NCBI GenBank assembly: GCA_964644695.1
Contig: CAZXWN010000003.1
Span: 182,125-246,124 of the forward strand
Source: CAZXWN01 sp964644695 [NCBI: uncultured bacterium]
GTDB taxonomy: Bacteria; UBP4; UBA4092
Length of the DNA: 64,000 bases
Direction: 5' to 3'
Under the pieces are notes generated by a model. It had not been told where the DNA came from. It was given only the letters and a program-made list of their open reading frames with translations, and did no database searches. Each line of letters opens with the position of its first letter. Positions within the stretch are counted from its first letter, which is position 1. Below, piece after piece: positions 17,264-25,560 of the stretch. The position numbers and the translations under genes were made by a program.

Positions 17264-18805
17264 TTAGGGATGGCTGGAGGGGTTCGAAAGAGTTGAAGCC
17301 AGAGTAAAAACATCATTGAATCGCGTGGAAGGACAATCAAACACCAGAACATTTTGGGATTGATACAAAGGGGGCAAATCAAGCGCCAGAATTTGCTCAT
17401 AATAAACCGGGGTCTTATACATAGCTCCCAGTGTGGCTGCTCTTTCCTTATGGACAAATACCCTCAGGTCATCAGGGAATGGTTTAATTTTTTCAACGGA
17501 ATCAAACTCCATTACAGCGAGATTTTCAGGATACTGATATCCAAAATAAAACGATAATGAATCCGGACTTCGAACATCCGAGCAAAGGAGGAGGTATCGT
17601 TTGTCAGGATGGGTCAATACATCCTGTTTTATGACGGTGAGAGCTTTTGACTCATCACTCCCCCTGGTTCTCCAGGAATAGAAGTATTGAGAAAAGGGTA
17701 ATCCCATGAGGGCAAGCAGGAGAATCAGAACTACGGTAGATGAAAACTTCATAATTCGAGATATTTGCCGGGTTAAATAGGACAGGCCCTCTGTGGCCAG
17801 AATATATATCCCCGGTAACAGGGGAAGAGACATTCTTTCAACCAGAGGCATCGGCTCATACTGACTGAAACTGGTTGACCCAAACCAGAAAAACAGGAGG
17901 CAGGACATTGTATAAAACTTCCAGGGTTTAGAGGCGGATGAATCGAAGAACAGGCCCAGGATAAATAAGATGATGATAAAAGGATTGTAAGTTTTCAGTA
18001 ACAGGTCTGCCGGAGCGATAGTTAACCGTTTCAGCAAACTTGCTGAGGAATCTAAATGCCATGACCAGAGATGATGTCCGGTGAGTGCTTCTATGGCTTT
18101 GAACCTGGCCAGAGGATCGCTCCATATTTGATTGCAGAATATCAGATATCCTGTTCCAAGAACACCTCCAGTGATAAACGCTGTCAGATAAAAGGTTTTA
18201 ATCGACTCTTTCTGGAAAGGATGGGTAAGGTCTTTCCAGGCATAATAAATCCAGAGTGGAATTATCCAGTAAGCGCTTTCCTTTGCCAAAAAGGCTATAA
18301 ACAGGAAAAGGACTGTGGCCACAGGTTTGAGAACCCGACCAATCGTTCCGGCATAATTATCCCTGCGGAACAGTATCCATGTGGAAATCCCCATGAAGGC
18401 CGTGGCAATGATGTCCGGGTACAAAGTCGTGGAGGCCTTCATCAATGGGATACTGAATAAACACAGGAATATTCCAATGACTTTCTTTTCGGGTTTGGAG
18501 TGAGCCATCCATATTGTCAACATGACCAGGAGTGAACAAATCAGGGGCCAGAGATGAGTGGAACGGATGGTTATCCCGCAAAGTGAGTAGAGCATCGAAA
18601 CAGGGAGAGTCACTGCCAGCCGGTGATTGAAAACATCACTATCGCCCCAGTTGAAACTTTTGGAAAACTGGCTTGCCTGTTGGGAATAGGTCCACGGGTC
18701 TGATGCAATAAATTCCTGAGGATAAATGAACCACAACCCGGAAAAAACCAACAAACATAATAGAAAGAAAACCGTGGGCGTTTTTATGTTTGTTATGTTC
18801 ATCAT
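17264..18805 (-). CDS. Polytopic membrane glycosyltransferase, GT39/GT-C-like
   Basis: A 513-residue protein with about 10-12 hydrophobic segments. A GT-C-like layout is suggested by the first loop after the first membrane segment, which has an acidic residue (FIASDPWTYSQQASQF), and by repeated short helices. The C-terminal 120 residues form a soluble, probably periplasmic region (KALTVIKQDVLTHPDKRYLL onward). Such enzymes take sugars from polyprenyl phosphate donors and modify lipids or proteins outside the inner membrane. No exact family motif is decisive, so the call rests on topology. Monocistronic; its promoter region holds the left direct repeat of the AraC cassette. Confidence 0.65.
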   Translation of the reverse strand: MMNITNIKTPTVFFLLCLLVFSGLWFIYPQEFIASDPWTYSQQASQFSKSFNWGDSDVFNHRLAVTLPVSMLYSLCGITIRSTHLWPLICSLLVMLTIWMAHSKPEKKVIGIFLCLFSIPLMKASTTLYPDIIATAFMGISTWILFRRDNYAGTIGRVLKPVATVLFLFIAFLAKESAYWIIPLWIYYAWKDLTHPFQKESIKTFYLTAFITGGVLGTGYLIFCNQIWSDPLARFKAIEALTGHHLWSWHLDSSASLLKRLTIAPADLLLKTYNPFIIILFILGLFFDSSASKPWKFYTMSCLLFFWFGSTSFSQYEPMPLVERMSLPLLPGIYILATEGLSYLTRQISRIMKFSSTVVLILLLALMGLPFSQYFYSWRTRGSDESKALTVIKQDVLTHPDKRYLLLCSDVRSPDSLSFYFGYQYPENLAVMEFDSVEKIKPFPDDLRVFVHKERAATLGAMYKTPVYYEQILALDLPPLYQSQNVLVFDCPSTRFNDVFTLASTLSNPSSHP

Positions 18806-18846
18806 AAAGTCTTCTTCTGACTTGCCATAGAGCTACCTCTGATTAT

Positions 18847-18874
18847 CAACATTTACGGTTTTGAATTCAAGTTG
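18847..18874 (+). repeat. Left 28-bp direct repeat flanking the AraC cassette
   Basis: Begins CAACATTTACGG and ends TTCAAGTTG, with a palindromic TTGAATTCAA core. It matches 20055-20082 at 27 of 28 bases. Confidence 0.85.
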
Positions 18875-18998
18875 GCAGGGGGATTTGTGAGGGATTTCCA
18901 GAGAGCATTGCGTCTTGCTCGTCAAAAGGTTGAAAACGTGTAAACTAAAACATCTGGCTTATCGCAAGTAAAATCAAGTAATGCGATTTCCATTACCA

Positions 18999-19004
18999 TA
19001 TAAT
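18999..19004 (+). promoter_or_regulatory. Possible -10 box of the AraC gene
   Basis: A perfect TATAAT 35 bases before the start codon. No convincing -35 is seen. Confidence 0.4.
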
Positions 19005-19039
19005 GACGATAGAGTGGTTGAAATGAGGTGTGAAGGCGA

Positions 19040-20008
19040 ATGTACGAGTGGCACAAACAAATCCAGATAATCGTTGATGAAATTGATGAATGTATTAAAC
19101 ATCGTGATGATGAAGCACTTACGCTGAGGTTTCTTTCTCGCAAGTTGGGGTATTCCGAATTTTATACTACGAGGAAATTTAAGGAAATTTCGGGTATGCA
19201 ATTCAAAGATTATCTGAGGCTTAGAAAGTTGGCTTTTGCTCTGATAGATGTACGCGACAGCAAACGAGGAATTTTGGATATTGCCCTTGATTATGGTTTT
19301 TCATCACATGAAGCCTTTACACGAGCTTTCAAGGCAACCTACAGCATAACTCCAAGCGAATACCGTAAAAACCCCACACCTGTTGTGCTTCGTACCAAAA
19401 TAATACCCTTTGACCGCTACTTTTTAGGAATCGGAGAAATTGGCATGATCAAATCCACAGAGGACATCAAAATATATTTTGTGACCATTCCAGCCCACAA
19501 GTTTTTACACATTAAAAACTATGAAAGTAATGGGTATTGGGATTTTTGGCAAAAGCAAAGCCTCATTCCGGGGCAGGACTGTGAAACAATTTGCGGCTTG
19601 CTTGATAGTATCAAGGGCAAGCTGGACGATGAGGGCGGAAGCGAGTCTAACAGCGGCAGCGGACATATTATGGCGTACATTAATGATCCGGCCGGTAGCC
19701 TCTGCGGTTGGGGTATTCCACATACAGAGTGTTATGGCGCACGGCTTCCTTTTGATTATAAGGGCGAAATACCACCACAGATGCTTATGATTGATGTTCC
19801 CGAAGCTGAGTATATTGTTTTTGAACATGGGCCATTCGATTATGAGCAGGAAAATCGTAGTGTGGAGGAAAAAATAGAAAAGGCAATGGCAACCTTTGAT
19901 TATGCAGGCACGGGTTACTGCTTTGATGCTTCCCCCGGTAGAATCATTTACCTATATCATGATCCGACGCGGTTTTGGAAGTATATCAGGCCGGTACGCA
20001 AGTCATAA
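19040..20008 (+). CDS. AraC-family regulator with GyrI-like effector-binding domain
   Basis: A 322-residue regulator. The DNA-binding domain is N-terminal (residues about 10-110), with two helix-turn-helices (LTLRFLSRKLGYSEFYTTRK and ILDIALDYGFSSHEAFTRAF) and the AraC signature ending TYSITPSEYRKNP. Residues about 120-320 form a GyrI-like effector domain (YFVTIPAHKFLHIKNYESNG to IIYLYHDPTRFWKYIRPV). This layout is common in Firmicutes. Its codon choice differs from that of neighbouring genes. The gene sits alone between two near-identical 28-bp direct repeats, which strongly suggests acquisition as a unit. The effector and target are unknown, and it is not next to an obvious exporter. Confidence 0.92.
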   Translation: MYEWHKQIQIIVDEIDECIKHRDDEALTLRFLSRKLGYSEFYTTRKFKEISGMQFKDYLRLRKLAFALIDVRDSKRGILDIALDYGFSSHEAFTRAFKATYSITPSEYRKNPTPVVLRTKIIPFDRYFLGIGEIGMIKSTEDIKIYFVTIPAHKFLHIKNYESNGYWDFWQKQSLIPGQDCETICGLLDSIKGKLDDEGGSESNSGSGHIMAYINDPAGSLCGWGIPHTECYGARLPFDYKGEIPPQMLMIDVPEAEYIVFEHGPFDYEQENRSVEEKIEKAMATFDYAGTGYCFDASPGRIIYLYHDPTRFWKYIRPVRKS

Positions 20009-20054
20009 CTGAGGATAAAGGTGGCGCAATATTATGAAGTATGAGAAACCGATG

Positions 20055-20082
20055 CAACATTTACGGTTTTAAATTCAAGTTG
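20055..20082 (+). repeat. Right 28-bp direct repeat flanking the AraC cassette
   Basis: Same sequence as 18847-18874 except for one G to A change in the core. It lies 46 bases after the AraC stop, and the following terminator belongs to the resident gene. Confidence 0.85.
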
Positions 20083-20103
20083 CACCAGAGGAATAAATAA
20101 GAA

Positions 20104-20137
20104 AACCCGGGGTTATCCATGAAGATAGCCCCGGGTT
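20104..20137. terminator. Bidirectional terminator between the AraC and DUF4434 genes
   Basis: A 14-bp stem AACCCGGGGTTATC / GATAGCCCCGGGTT with one G-U wobble. On the minus strand it is followed by TTTTCTTATTT. Confidence 0.88.
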
Positions 20138-20160
20138 ATTTATTTCAAAAAAGGAAACAA

Positions 20161-21150
20161 TCAGGGAACCAGTTTTTTCCGGTATTCACGATAATCCATG
20201 TGGAGTTGCCGAGCCTCTGCTTTTGTGGATAGCTGGCTCATGTAATGCAGATAATCAAAAGTAATGAGTTTATCCCCATACATACTGGCAATCTTCAGTG
20301 ACGGTATCAATTCTTCCAGGGTAAAAGAGTGGTTATTACAGTCAAATGACATGTGGGCATTTTCTACATCTACCCAGAACGATTTGCCATATTCCTGACA
20401 AATAGATTTACCCCAGGCTTGAGAGGTTTTGGTATGATCCAGGAAGGATAGTTCGGTCCCGATGCCATCCAGTAATATCCATGTATCAATTTCCGGGATA
20501 TCTTTGATCCAGGGTCTCCAGAAGGTGTCCAGAAAATCAGGTTTTGGGGGGAGAGGATACCCAAACTCTGAGGATTGACCGTAAAGTCCGATGGAATGGA
20601 CAATGCTTAAGGCTGGATTAGTTTCCTTGATGGTGGCCGCCGCGGTTCGAGTTGCATTGATCCATAAATCCCTGACATTCTTGTCCAATATGTTGGTCGG
20701 ATTGGGTTGGTTGGGGAGATAAACGCCCGCAAAAGAGGGATGGTTGGAGAATTCCCGGACGAAATCCTGTCTAAACTTTGTATGACTACTGTCGTTCCAC
20801 CAGGCTGTCCATCGGGCAGGGTCATCCAGCCAATTCCGGGGAATAGTGAAATCACCCAGATAAACTTGAACATTCAACTGGTCTGCAGCCTTCAAAATAT
20901 CTCGAATGGTATCTCTGTCAATGAATGATGTTTCGGTCGGGATACTGGTTGAGGGATAAAGAGACCTCAGGGTCCATTCATCCTTGTCCCACCAGGCTCC
21001 ATATTGGATTATCAGGATATTCATCCCAAGATCCACCATATGACCGACTTCGGCAATGTAGGCATTATCAGACCAGTCTTTTTGCAGCAATGGTCCCATT
21101 TGCCAGAAACCGCCGTCTAACAGGGGTAATTTGGAGTCTGTAGTATTCAT
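20161..21150 (-). CDS. DUF4434-like TIM-barrel protein, probable glycoside-hydrolase relative
   Basis: A 329-residue soluble protein. Near the start is LLDGGFWQMGPLLQKDWSDN, followed by DLGMNILIIQYGAWW and QLNVQVYLGDFTIPRNW. DFVREFSNHPSFAGVYLPNQ and FWRPWIKDIPEIDTWILLDG continue the alternating strand-helix pattern of a TIM barrel. The order matches DUF4434, a family related to glycoside hydrolases. No signal peptide is present, so it should act in the cytoplasm. Catalytic residues cannot be assigned. ATG 21150 follows GAGGGAT; an in-frame TTG at 21171 is less likely. Confidence 0.65.
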   Translation of the reverse strand: MNTTDSKLPLLDGGFWQMGPLLQKDWSDNAYIAEVGHMVDLGMNILIIQYGAWWDKDEWTLRSLYPSTSIPTETSFIDRDTIRDILKAADQLNVQVYLGDFTIPRNWLDDPARWTAWWNDSSHTKFRQDFVREFSNHPSFAGVYLPNQPNPTNILDKNVRDLWINATRTAAATIKETNPALSIVHSIGLYGQSSEFGYPLPPKPDFLDTFWRPWIKDIPEIDTWILLDGIGTELSFLDHTKTSQAWGKSICQEYGKSFWVDVENAHMSFDCNNHSFTLEELIPSLKIASMYGDKLITFDYLHYMSQLSTKAEARQLHMDYREYRKKLVP

Positions 21151-21195
21151 ATTTTTATATCCCTCGCTCAATAATTCCTTTCGGAAATTAACCTG

Positions 21196-21209
21196 TCATG
21201 CTAGCATGA
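21196..21209. promoter_or_regulatory. Perfect 14-bp palindrome between divergent genes
   Basis: TCATGCTAGCATGA is fully self-complementary and lies midway between divergently transcribed genes (DUF4434 and the nucleotide hydrolase). It could be an operator. Confidence 0.4.
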
Positions 21210-21256
21210 TTTTGTAAAATTAAACAGGGGCATTCCTCTGTAAAGGATGAGATTTT

Positions 21257-21703
21257 ATGAAAATATATCTGTCAGGTTCCATTGCTGCGGGTCGTGAACG
21301 ACTGGAAGTCTATCAGAAAATTCAAAAAATCCTTGAATCTCTGGGGCATACAATCACCAGTCCACAAACGACTGACCCGAATGTGGGAGAAAAAGGGGAA
21401 GGTGAGGCCGGCCTGACGCCCAGAGCTATCTATTTGAGAGATATGAGCCAATTGCGGATTTCTGAGGCCATGGTGGCCGAAGTGACTATCCCCAGTCTGG
21501 GAGTAGGGTATGAAGTAGCGCGGGCTTTGGAACGCAACCTTCCAGTCTTATGCTTGTTTGACAAAAAAACAGCTCGCCATATTCCTTCGGCGATGATGGC
21601 GGGTAATCCTCACCCTAAAATGACTTTCGTGGAATATGAGGACCCGGAATTATTGCGTCCAATCATAGAGGCGTTTATTGATACTTTATCAATATTGTCC
21701 TGA
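21257..21703 (+). CDS. 2'-deoxynucleoside 5'-phosphate N-hydrolase / deoxyribosyltransferase-like protein
   Basis: A 148-residue Rossmann-like protein of the DNPH1/Rcl and nucleoside 2-deoxyribosyltransferase superfamily. MKIYLSGSIAAGRERLEVYQ at the N-terminus, LRDMSQLRISEAMVAEVTIP with the acidic residues, and LGVGYEVARALERNLPVLCL with the catalytic Glu are characteristic. It should cleave the N-glycosidic bond of deoxynucleoside monophosphates, a nucleotide-pool cleaning role. AAAGGAT precedes the ATG. MutL begins 35 bases downstream; the pairing of a nucleotide sanitiser with mismatch repair is suggestive only. Confidence 0.85.
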   Translation: MKIYLSGSIAAGRERLEVYQKIQKILESLGHTITSPQTTDPNVGEKGEGEAGLTPRAIYLRDMSQLRISEAMVAEVTIPSLGVGYEVARALERNLPVLCLFDKKTARHIPSAMMAGNPHPKMTFVEYEDPELLRPIIEAFIDTLSILS

Positions 21704-21723
21704 AACAGATTGTCTGACCGTTG

Positions 21724-21729
21724 TATAAT
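21724..21729 (+). promoter_or_regulatory. Possible -10 box giving a leaderless mutL message
   Basis: TATAAT nine bases before ATG 21739, predicting a transcript start within a few bases of the start codon. There is no ribosome site between them, and no convincing -35. Confidence 0.35.
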
Positions 21730-21738
21730 GACAAGACC

Positions 21739-23757
21739 ATGCCTGAAGTTCATGTATTACCAGAATTTATAGCCAATCAAATTGCCGCCGGAGAAGTCGT
21801 CCAGCGGCCTTCCTCTGTTGTTAAAGAACTGGTAGAAAATTCCATCGATGCCGGTGCAACTCAAATTACTATTGAAATCCGAGGTGCCGGGAAAACCAGT
21901 ATCCGGATTTTAGATAACGGTTGCGGGATGACTCCCAATGATGCCCGGTTATCTTTTGAACGGCATGCCACATCTAAAATCACTTCTGCGGAAGATTTGT
22001 ATTCCATCCGAACCCTTGGATTCCGTGGGGAAGCTCTTCCCAGTATTGCCTCTGTATCCCGGGTGGAATTGATTACTCGAACGGCTGACGCTCTTTCTGG
22101 ATTCCGATTGGAACTGGAAGGAGGAAGGATTGTCGGTGAATCTGAAACTGGAGCACCGGTAGGGACTTCTTTTACGGTTCAGCAACTGTTTTACAATACT
22201 CCCGCCAGACTGAAGTTTTTGAAATCGGATTCGACCGAATCGACCCACATCACAACCACGGTGACACATCTGGCACTGGCTTACCCGAATATCTCGTTCC
22301 GGCTTATGAATGATGGACGGGAAGTCTTACATCTTCCGGCGGCAACTGACCCGCGAGAACGAATCATTGGTGTTTTGGGCCGGGAAATTGATCGGGATTT
22401 ATTGACATTGACGGATGAAATCCCGGAGATGAAACTTCGAGGATATATCTGTCGTCCTGCCTATACCCGATTGAACTGGTCTCATTGGATGGTGTTTGTG
22501 AATGGACGGTTCGTAATTCATCGTCCTCTCAATAATGCGGCTTTAGAAGGGTATCATGGGTTCCTGATGACAGGTCGTTATCCGGTCGGGGTGTTGTTTG
22601 TAGAGATAGACCCGGCACGGGTGGATGTGAATGTTCATCCTACTAAACTGGAAGTGAAATTCGTCAAAGAACGAGATGTCCAACAAGCGGTGATCCTGGC
22701 TATTCAAAGGACTTTACGGCAACAGTCTGTGATTCCTGAATTCCAGAGCCGGATAGAATCTTATGACAATCTTTCGGGTGCTAATGCGTTCCCTTCTGAT
22801 GAAACATTAAAGGACCCTCTCTTACAATCAGACCCCAGACCCATCCAGACCCCAGGATACAAGCCTGTTTCATCGGACAACAGTTATCCCGGTTCTGTTG
22901 CAACTCCGAAGTTCCCGGATTACCGAAGAATGGATTTTTATAATCAGGTCCAAAAAACATTGTCTGACCGGTCCGTATTAAAAGACTGGTATATGGCGTG
23001 TGAACCGGTCACCGGGGATTTATTGGCGACGGTTCAACCTGTCAGTGAAATCCCAAATGACCCTCCGGCTGGAATCAATCCGGAAAGCCGTCCGTTCCAA
23101 CGGCCTTCATGTGCCGCTGAAGCTGGGGCTGAGGAAGGGTTGCCTGCCGAACCAGAATTATTCACCGACATGTTTCCAGAGTTGGAACCTTTGGCCCAGT
23201 TGGATGAGACTTACATTATCTGCCGGCAGGGGACTGACCTGATGATTGTGGACCAGCATGCCGCCCATGAACGGATTTTGTTTGAGCGATTATTACCCAA
23301 AATGGAGAGTCAGGCGCCTGCGATTCAACCTTTGTTGATTCCTGTCACCATAGACCTCACTCCACGAGAGACCTCTCTATTGGAGGAATATCAGGAAGAT
23401 ATTCGGGCGATGGGGATTGACATTGAACCTCTGACACGGAATACCTGGGCTGTCCGGGCAGTTCCGGAATTACTTGATGGAATCAATGTTCAGGAAATCA
23501 TTCGGGATTTACTGGATTCTTTTACATCTTATGCGGACCGGCTGGCTACCGACCAATTGCGCTACCAAATCGCCTCTGTCATGTCCTGTCGTGCCGCAAT
23601 CAAGGCCGGTGATTCCCAGACCCAACAGGAATGGCAATCCCTGATCAATCGTCTTCGGGATTGTTCTAACCCTTATACCTGTCCTCATGGTCGTCCTACT
23701 GTCATCCGACTGAGTAAAACGGAGTTGGAAAAGAAATTCAAACGAACGGGTGCTTGA
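21739..23757 (+). CDS. mutL: DNA mismatch repair protein MutL
   Basis: A 672-residue protein. The N-terminal GHKL ATPase has all motifs: AAGEVVQRPSSVVKELVENS, DNGCGM, TLGFRGEALPSIASVSRVEL and FYNTPARLKFL. A disordered linker covers residues about 330-475. The C-terminal domain has DQHAAHERILFE, which meets the DQHA-x2-E-x4-E endonuclease motif, plus SCRAAIKAGD and CPHGRPT. This is therefore the nicking type of MutL, as in bacteria without MutH. ATG 21739 is preferred over ATG 21721, since conservation begins at MPEVHVLPEFIANQIAAGEV. A TATAAT ends nine bases before this ATG, so the message might be leaderless. Confidence 0.97.
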   Translation: MPEVHVLPEFIANQIAAGEVVQRPSSVVKELVENSIDAGATQITIEIRGAGKTSIRILDNGCGMTPNDARLSFERHATSKITSAEDLYSIRTLGFRGEALPSIASVSRVELITRTADALSGFRLELEGGRIVGESETGAPVGTSFTVQQLFYNTPARLKFLKSDSTESTHITTTVTHLALAYPNISFRLMNDGREVLHLPAATDPRERIIGVLGREIDRDLLTLTDEIPEMKLRGYICRPAYTRLNWSHWMVFVNGRFVIHRPLNNAALEGYHGFLMTGRYPVGVLFVEIDPARVDVNVHPTKLEVKFVKERDVQQAVILAIQRTLRQQSVIPEFQSRIESYDNLSGANAFPSDETLKDPLLQSDPRPIQTPGYKPVSSDNSYPGSVATPKFPDYRRMDFYNQVQKTLSDRSVLKDWYMACEPVTGDLLATVQPVSEIPNDPPAGINPESRPFQRPSCAAEAGAEEGLPAEPELFTDMFPELEPLAQLDETYIICRQGTDLMIVDQHAAHERILFERLLPKMESQAPAIQPLLIPVTIDLTPRETSLLEEYQEDIRAMGIDIEPLTRNTWAVRAVPELLDGINVQEIIRDLLDSFTSYADRLATDQLRYQIASVMSCRAAIKAGDSQTQQEWQSLINRLRDCSNPYTCPHGRPTVIRLSKTELEKKFKRTGA

Positions 23758-23837
23758 TTTCCCTTCCCCTCTTAAGTTATCCCCTTTTCTCCTCTCATTT
23801 CTAATTATTGCCCCTGTCTTTCTCTCTCTTTTTTCCT

Positions 23838-23913
23838 TCGACTCATCCACGGACCTGCTCGGACTCACTCCGTGGATTCTTCGTTCATCTGACGAAGCAG
23901 AAACGAAGAGGGT
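23838..23913 (+). repeat. Palindromic intergenic repeat A, copy 2
   Basis: ATCCACGGA (23845-23853) and TCCGTGGAT (23869-23877) form a perfect 9-bp stem. The next 35 bases hold a second hairpin (TTCGT..ACGAA) and the GCAGAAACGAAG module seen in copy 1. It lies 88 bases after mutL. Confidence 0.8.
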
Positions 23914-24022
23914 GGAAGTAGAAATTACAGTTTGAGGGAGAGATTGTTTTCTCTGTGGATGATAATCTTTTTGACACAAAAGAAGTTGAAACAGAAATAG
24001 TCCCATAAATTTACTTGCGTTC

Positions 24023-24056
24023 AAAGGAGCGGGGAGAAATCTCAGCTCCTTTTTTA
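24023..24056 (+). terminator. Rho-independent terminator downstream of mutL and repeat A
   Basis: AAGGAGC..GCTCCTT outer stem with a smaller inner stem, followed by TTTTTTAT. Confidence 0.75.
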
Positions 24057-24131
24057 TGGTGTTGGAAAGGGTTTTTATATCTCATTAATAGGGTGGGAGA
24101 TACCCGTTTTGTTGGGGTTGAATAAATAGAG

Positions 24132-24160
24132 TTGACAAATATATATTAGAATTGTAAATT
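24132..24160 (+). promoter_or_regulatory. Promoter of the secreted-protein operon
   Basis: TTGACA (24132-24137), 17-base spacer, TAAATT (24155-24160), 33 bases before the first start codon. GGGAGG precedes that start. Confidence 0.7.
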
Positions 24161-24193
24161 AGGGGACAATATCATAAAAGGGAGGCCTGGATA

Positions 24194-24796
24194 TTGTCTT
24201 GGATCATAAAGTTCATCACATTCATTTTCTGTGTGTTGTTAGTCGCTTCTTCCTGGTGTCTGGATGTCTCATCATCCTATCGTTATGACTTAACTTCACA
24301 GCTGCCATCAAAAGGAACCTTTTCTGCGGGAACGGCAGGATGTTATACGGTATGTTCCGCCGGCGGGTCTATCCTCAGTCGTCCGGGTAGTGTCCAGCTC
24401 ACTGTGTCCAGTACCGGAGGGTACAGTGAAATCAATCTGCTACATGGGCAACCTATTGACCTGGCTCCCGTTAATTTCCCCGTAGATTTGGTGGGTGTTC
24501 TGATTCGATACGAAGCCTCAAACCCAGTCTGTCCCGGTGGAGAATTTGAAGTCTTTGTGTCGGGTGATACCTCTGCCTTCCGAATACCTGTCCGGTCCTC
24601 TCTGGTCTTTGGTTCAGAACAGTCATACCTTCAGTCCTCCGATACAACGGGTTCTATTTCCTTTGTCTTAAATGTCATTCCCCAGGATTATACTCTTCTG
24701 AATGAACTGGTACTCCGGTACACCACTCCGGGAGGAGTGGAAAGTTATATCAACTTGAAACAAGTCCTTCTTTGGGTGGAAAGGCGGCACCTATGA
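24194..24796 (+). CDS. Secreted beta-rich protein, operon gene 1
   Basis: A 200-residue protein read from TTG 24194 with a GGGAGG site. A signal peptide covers about residues 1-22 (IIKFITFIFCVLLVASSWC). The mature part is rich in Ser, Thr, Val and Gly and looks all-beta. It ends LVLRYTTPGGVESYINLKQV, a pattern shared with three other genes of this operon (a strand, then a YTxPxGV turn, then a strand). I recognise no named family. Its stop overlaps the next start (ATGA), so translation is coupled. Confidence 0.75.
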   Translation: MSWIIKFITFIFCVLLVASSWCLDVSSSYRYDLTSQLPSKGTFSAGTAGCYTVCSAGGSILSRPGSVQLTVSSTGGYSEINLLHGQPIDLAPVNFPVDLVGVLIRYEASNPVCPGGEFEVFVSGDTSAFRIPVRSSLVFGSEQSYLQSSDTTGSISFVLNVIPQDYTLLNELVLRYTTPGGVESYINLKQVLLWVERRHL

Positions 24797-25548
24797 CCTG
24801 GAGAATCATCATACTATTTACCCTGGTTCTGTTACTGTCCGTGATGTCGGGTGTAGAAGCTGTAACTTATACGACCCAGGACTACACCTTCTGTTTATTT
24901 AATCCCAATTTCAATGATTTAACAGGTTGGGAATCTTACTGTACTCCCGGACAAACTAGTGCATCTATTACCACGGTGAATGGAGTAACGGGTGTTTATC
25001 TGAAAGCCGAATCCAACGCGACGACGTCTGCTGTGATTCAGATCTGCCCCTCGAACTTAACGACCTATAATTCCGGAGGTTCGATGATAACGAATTATTA
25101 CTATTCCGGAACAACTGTATTATTCCAACCGATTACTTTTATCAATGATTCCGACAATTCAATAGGCCCTTACCAGTATGTAACGGATGGTTTGATGATT
25201 AAAATCCGTCTTCGGGGACTCACTCAAAATACCTATGGTTTGTACAGTTCAGGATTGATTCCCGGCACCTTCTCTGTCCTGATGGAAAACAGCCTCAGCC
25301 ATAGCCCCGGTGCGAGTGCTACTCCACCCACTTTATACAATGTCGGACAATTGATGGATTATACTCAATCTGGGGTTTCCATGCCGGACTGGAATATCCT
25401 GACCTTTACGCTGCTACCCGAAAATCCTTGTGACTGGTGGCAGATTCGTAACCTGCGACTCTCTTATACTCCTGCCGGTGTGGATTATGTCTCAGGGGTT
25501 ATGGTCGATAAGATTGAACTGTACGGAATTTCAGTGGATGCGGAATAG
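24793..25548 (+). CDS. Secreted beta-rich protein, operon gene 2
   Basis: A 251-residue protein with a clear signal peptide (WRIIILFTLVLLLSVMSGVE). It shares with its neighbours a C-terminal block reading IRNLRLSYTPAGVDYVSGVM and KIELYG. The mature part is Asn-, Thr- and Tyr-rich, consistent with a beta-sandwich or jelly-roll. ATG 24793 overlaps the preceding stop; an in-frame ATG at 24772 would add a non-hydrophobic extension. Function is unknown; a carbohydrate-binding or adhesive role is only a guess. Confidence 0.78.
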   Translation: MTWRIIILFTLVLLLSVMSGVEAVTYTTQDYTFCLFNPNFNDLTGWESYCTPGQTSASITTVNGVTGVYLKAESNATTSAVIQICPSNLTTYNSGGSMITNYYYSGTTVLFQPITFINDSDNSIGPYQYVTDGLMIKIRLRGLTQNTYGLYSSGLIPGTFSVLMENSLSHSPGASATPPTLYNVGQLMDYTQSGVSMPDWNILTFTLLPENPCDWWQIRNLRLSYTPAGVDYVSGVMVDKIELYGISVDAE

Positions 25549-25560
25549 GAGCCTGAAGCC

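Noticed and set aside
18847-20082. AraC direct repeats as integron attC sites
   Set aside because: They lack the RYYYAAC/GTTRRRY core arrangement and the long hairpin of attC, and no integrase is present.
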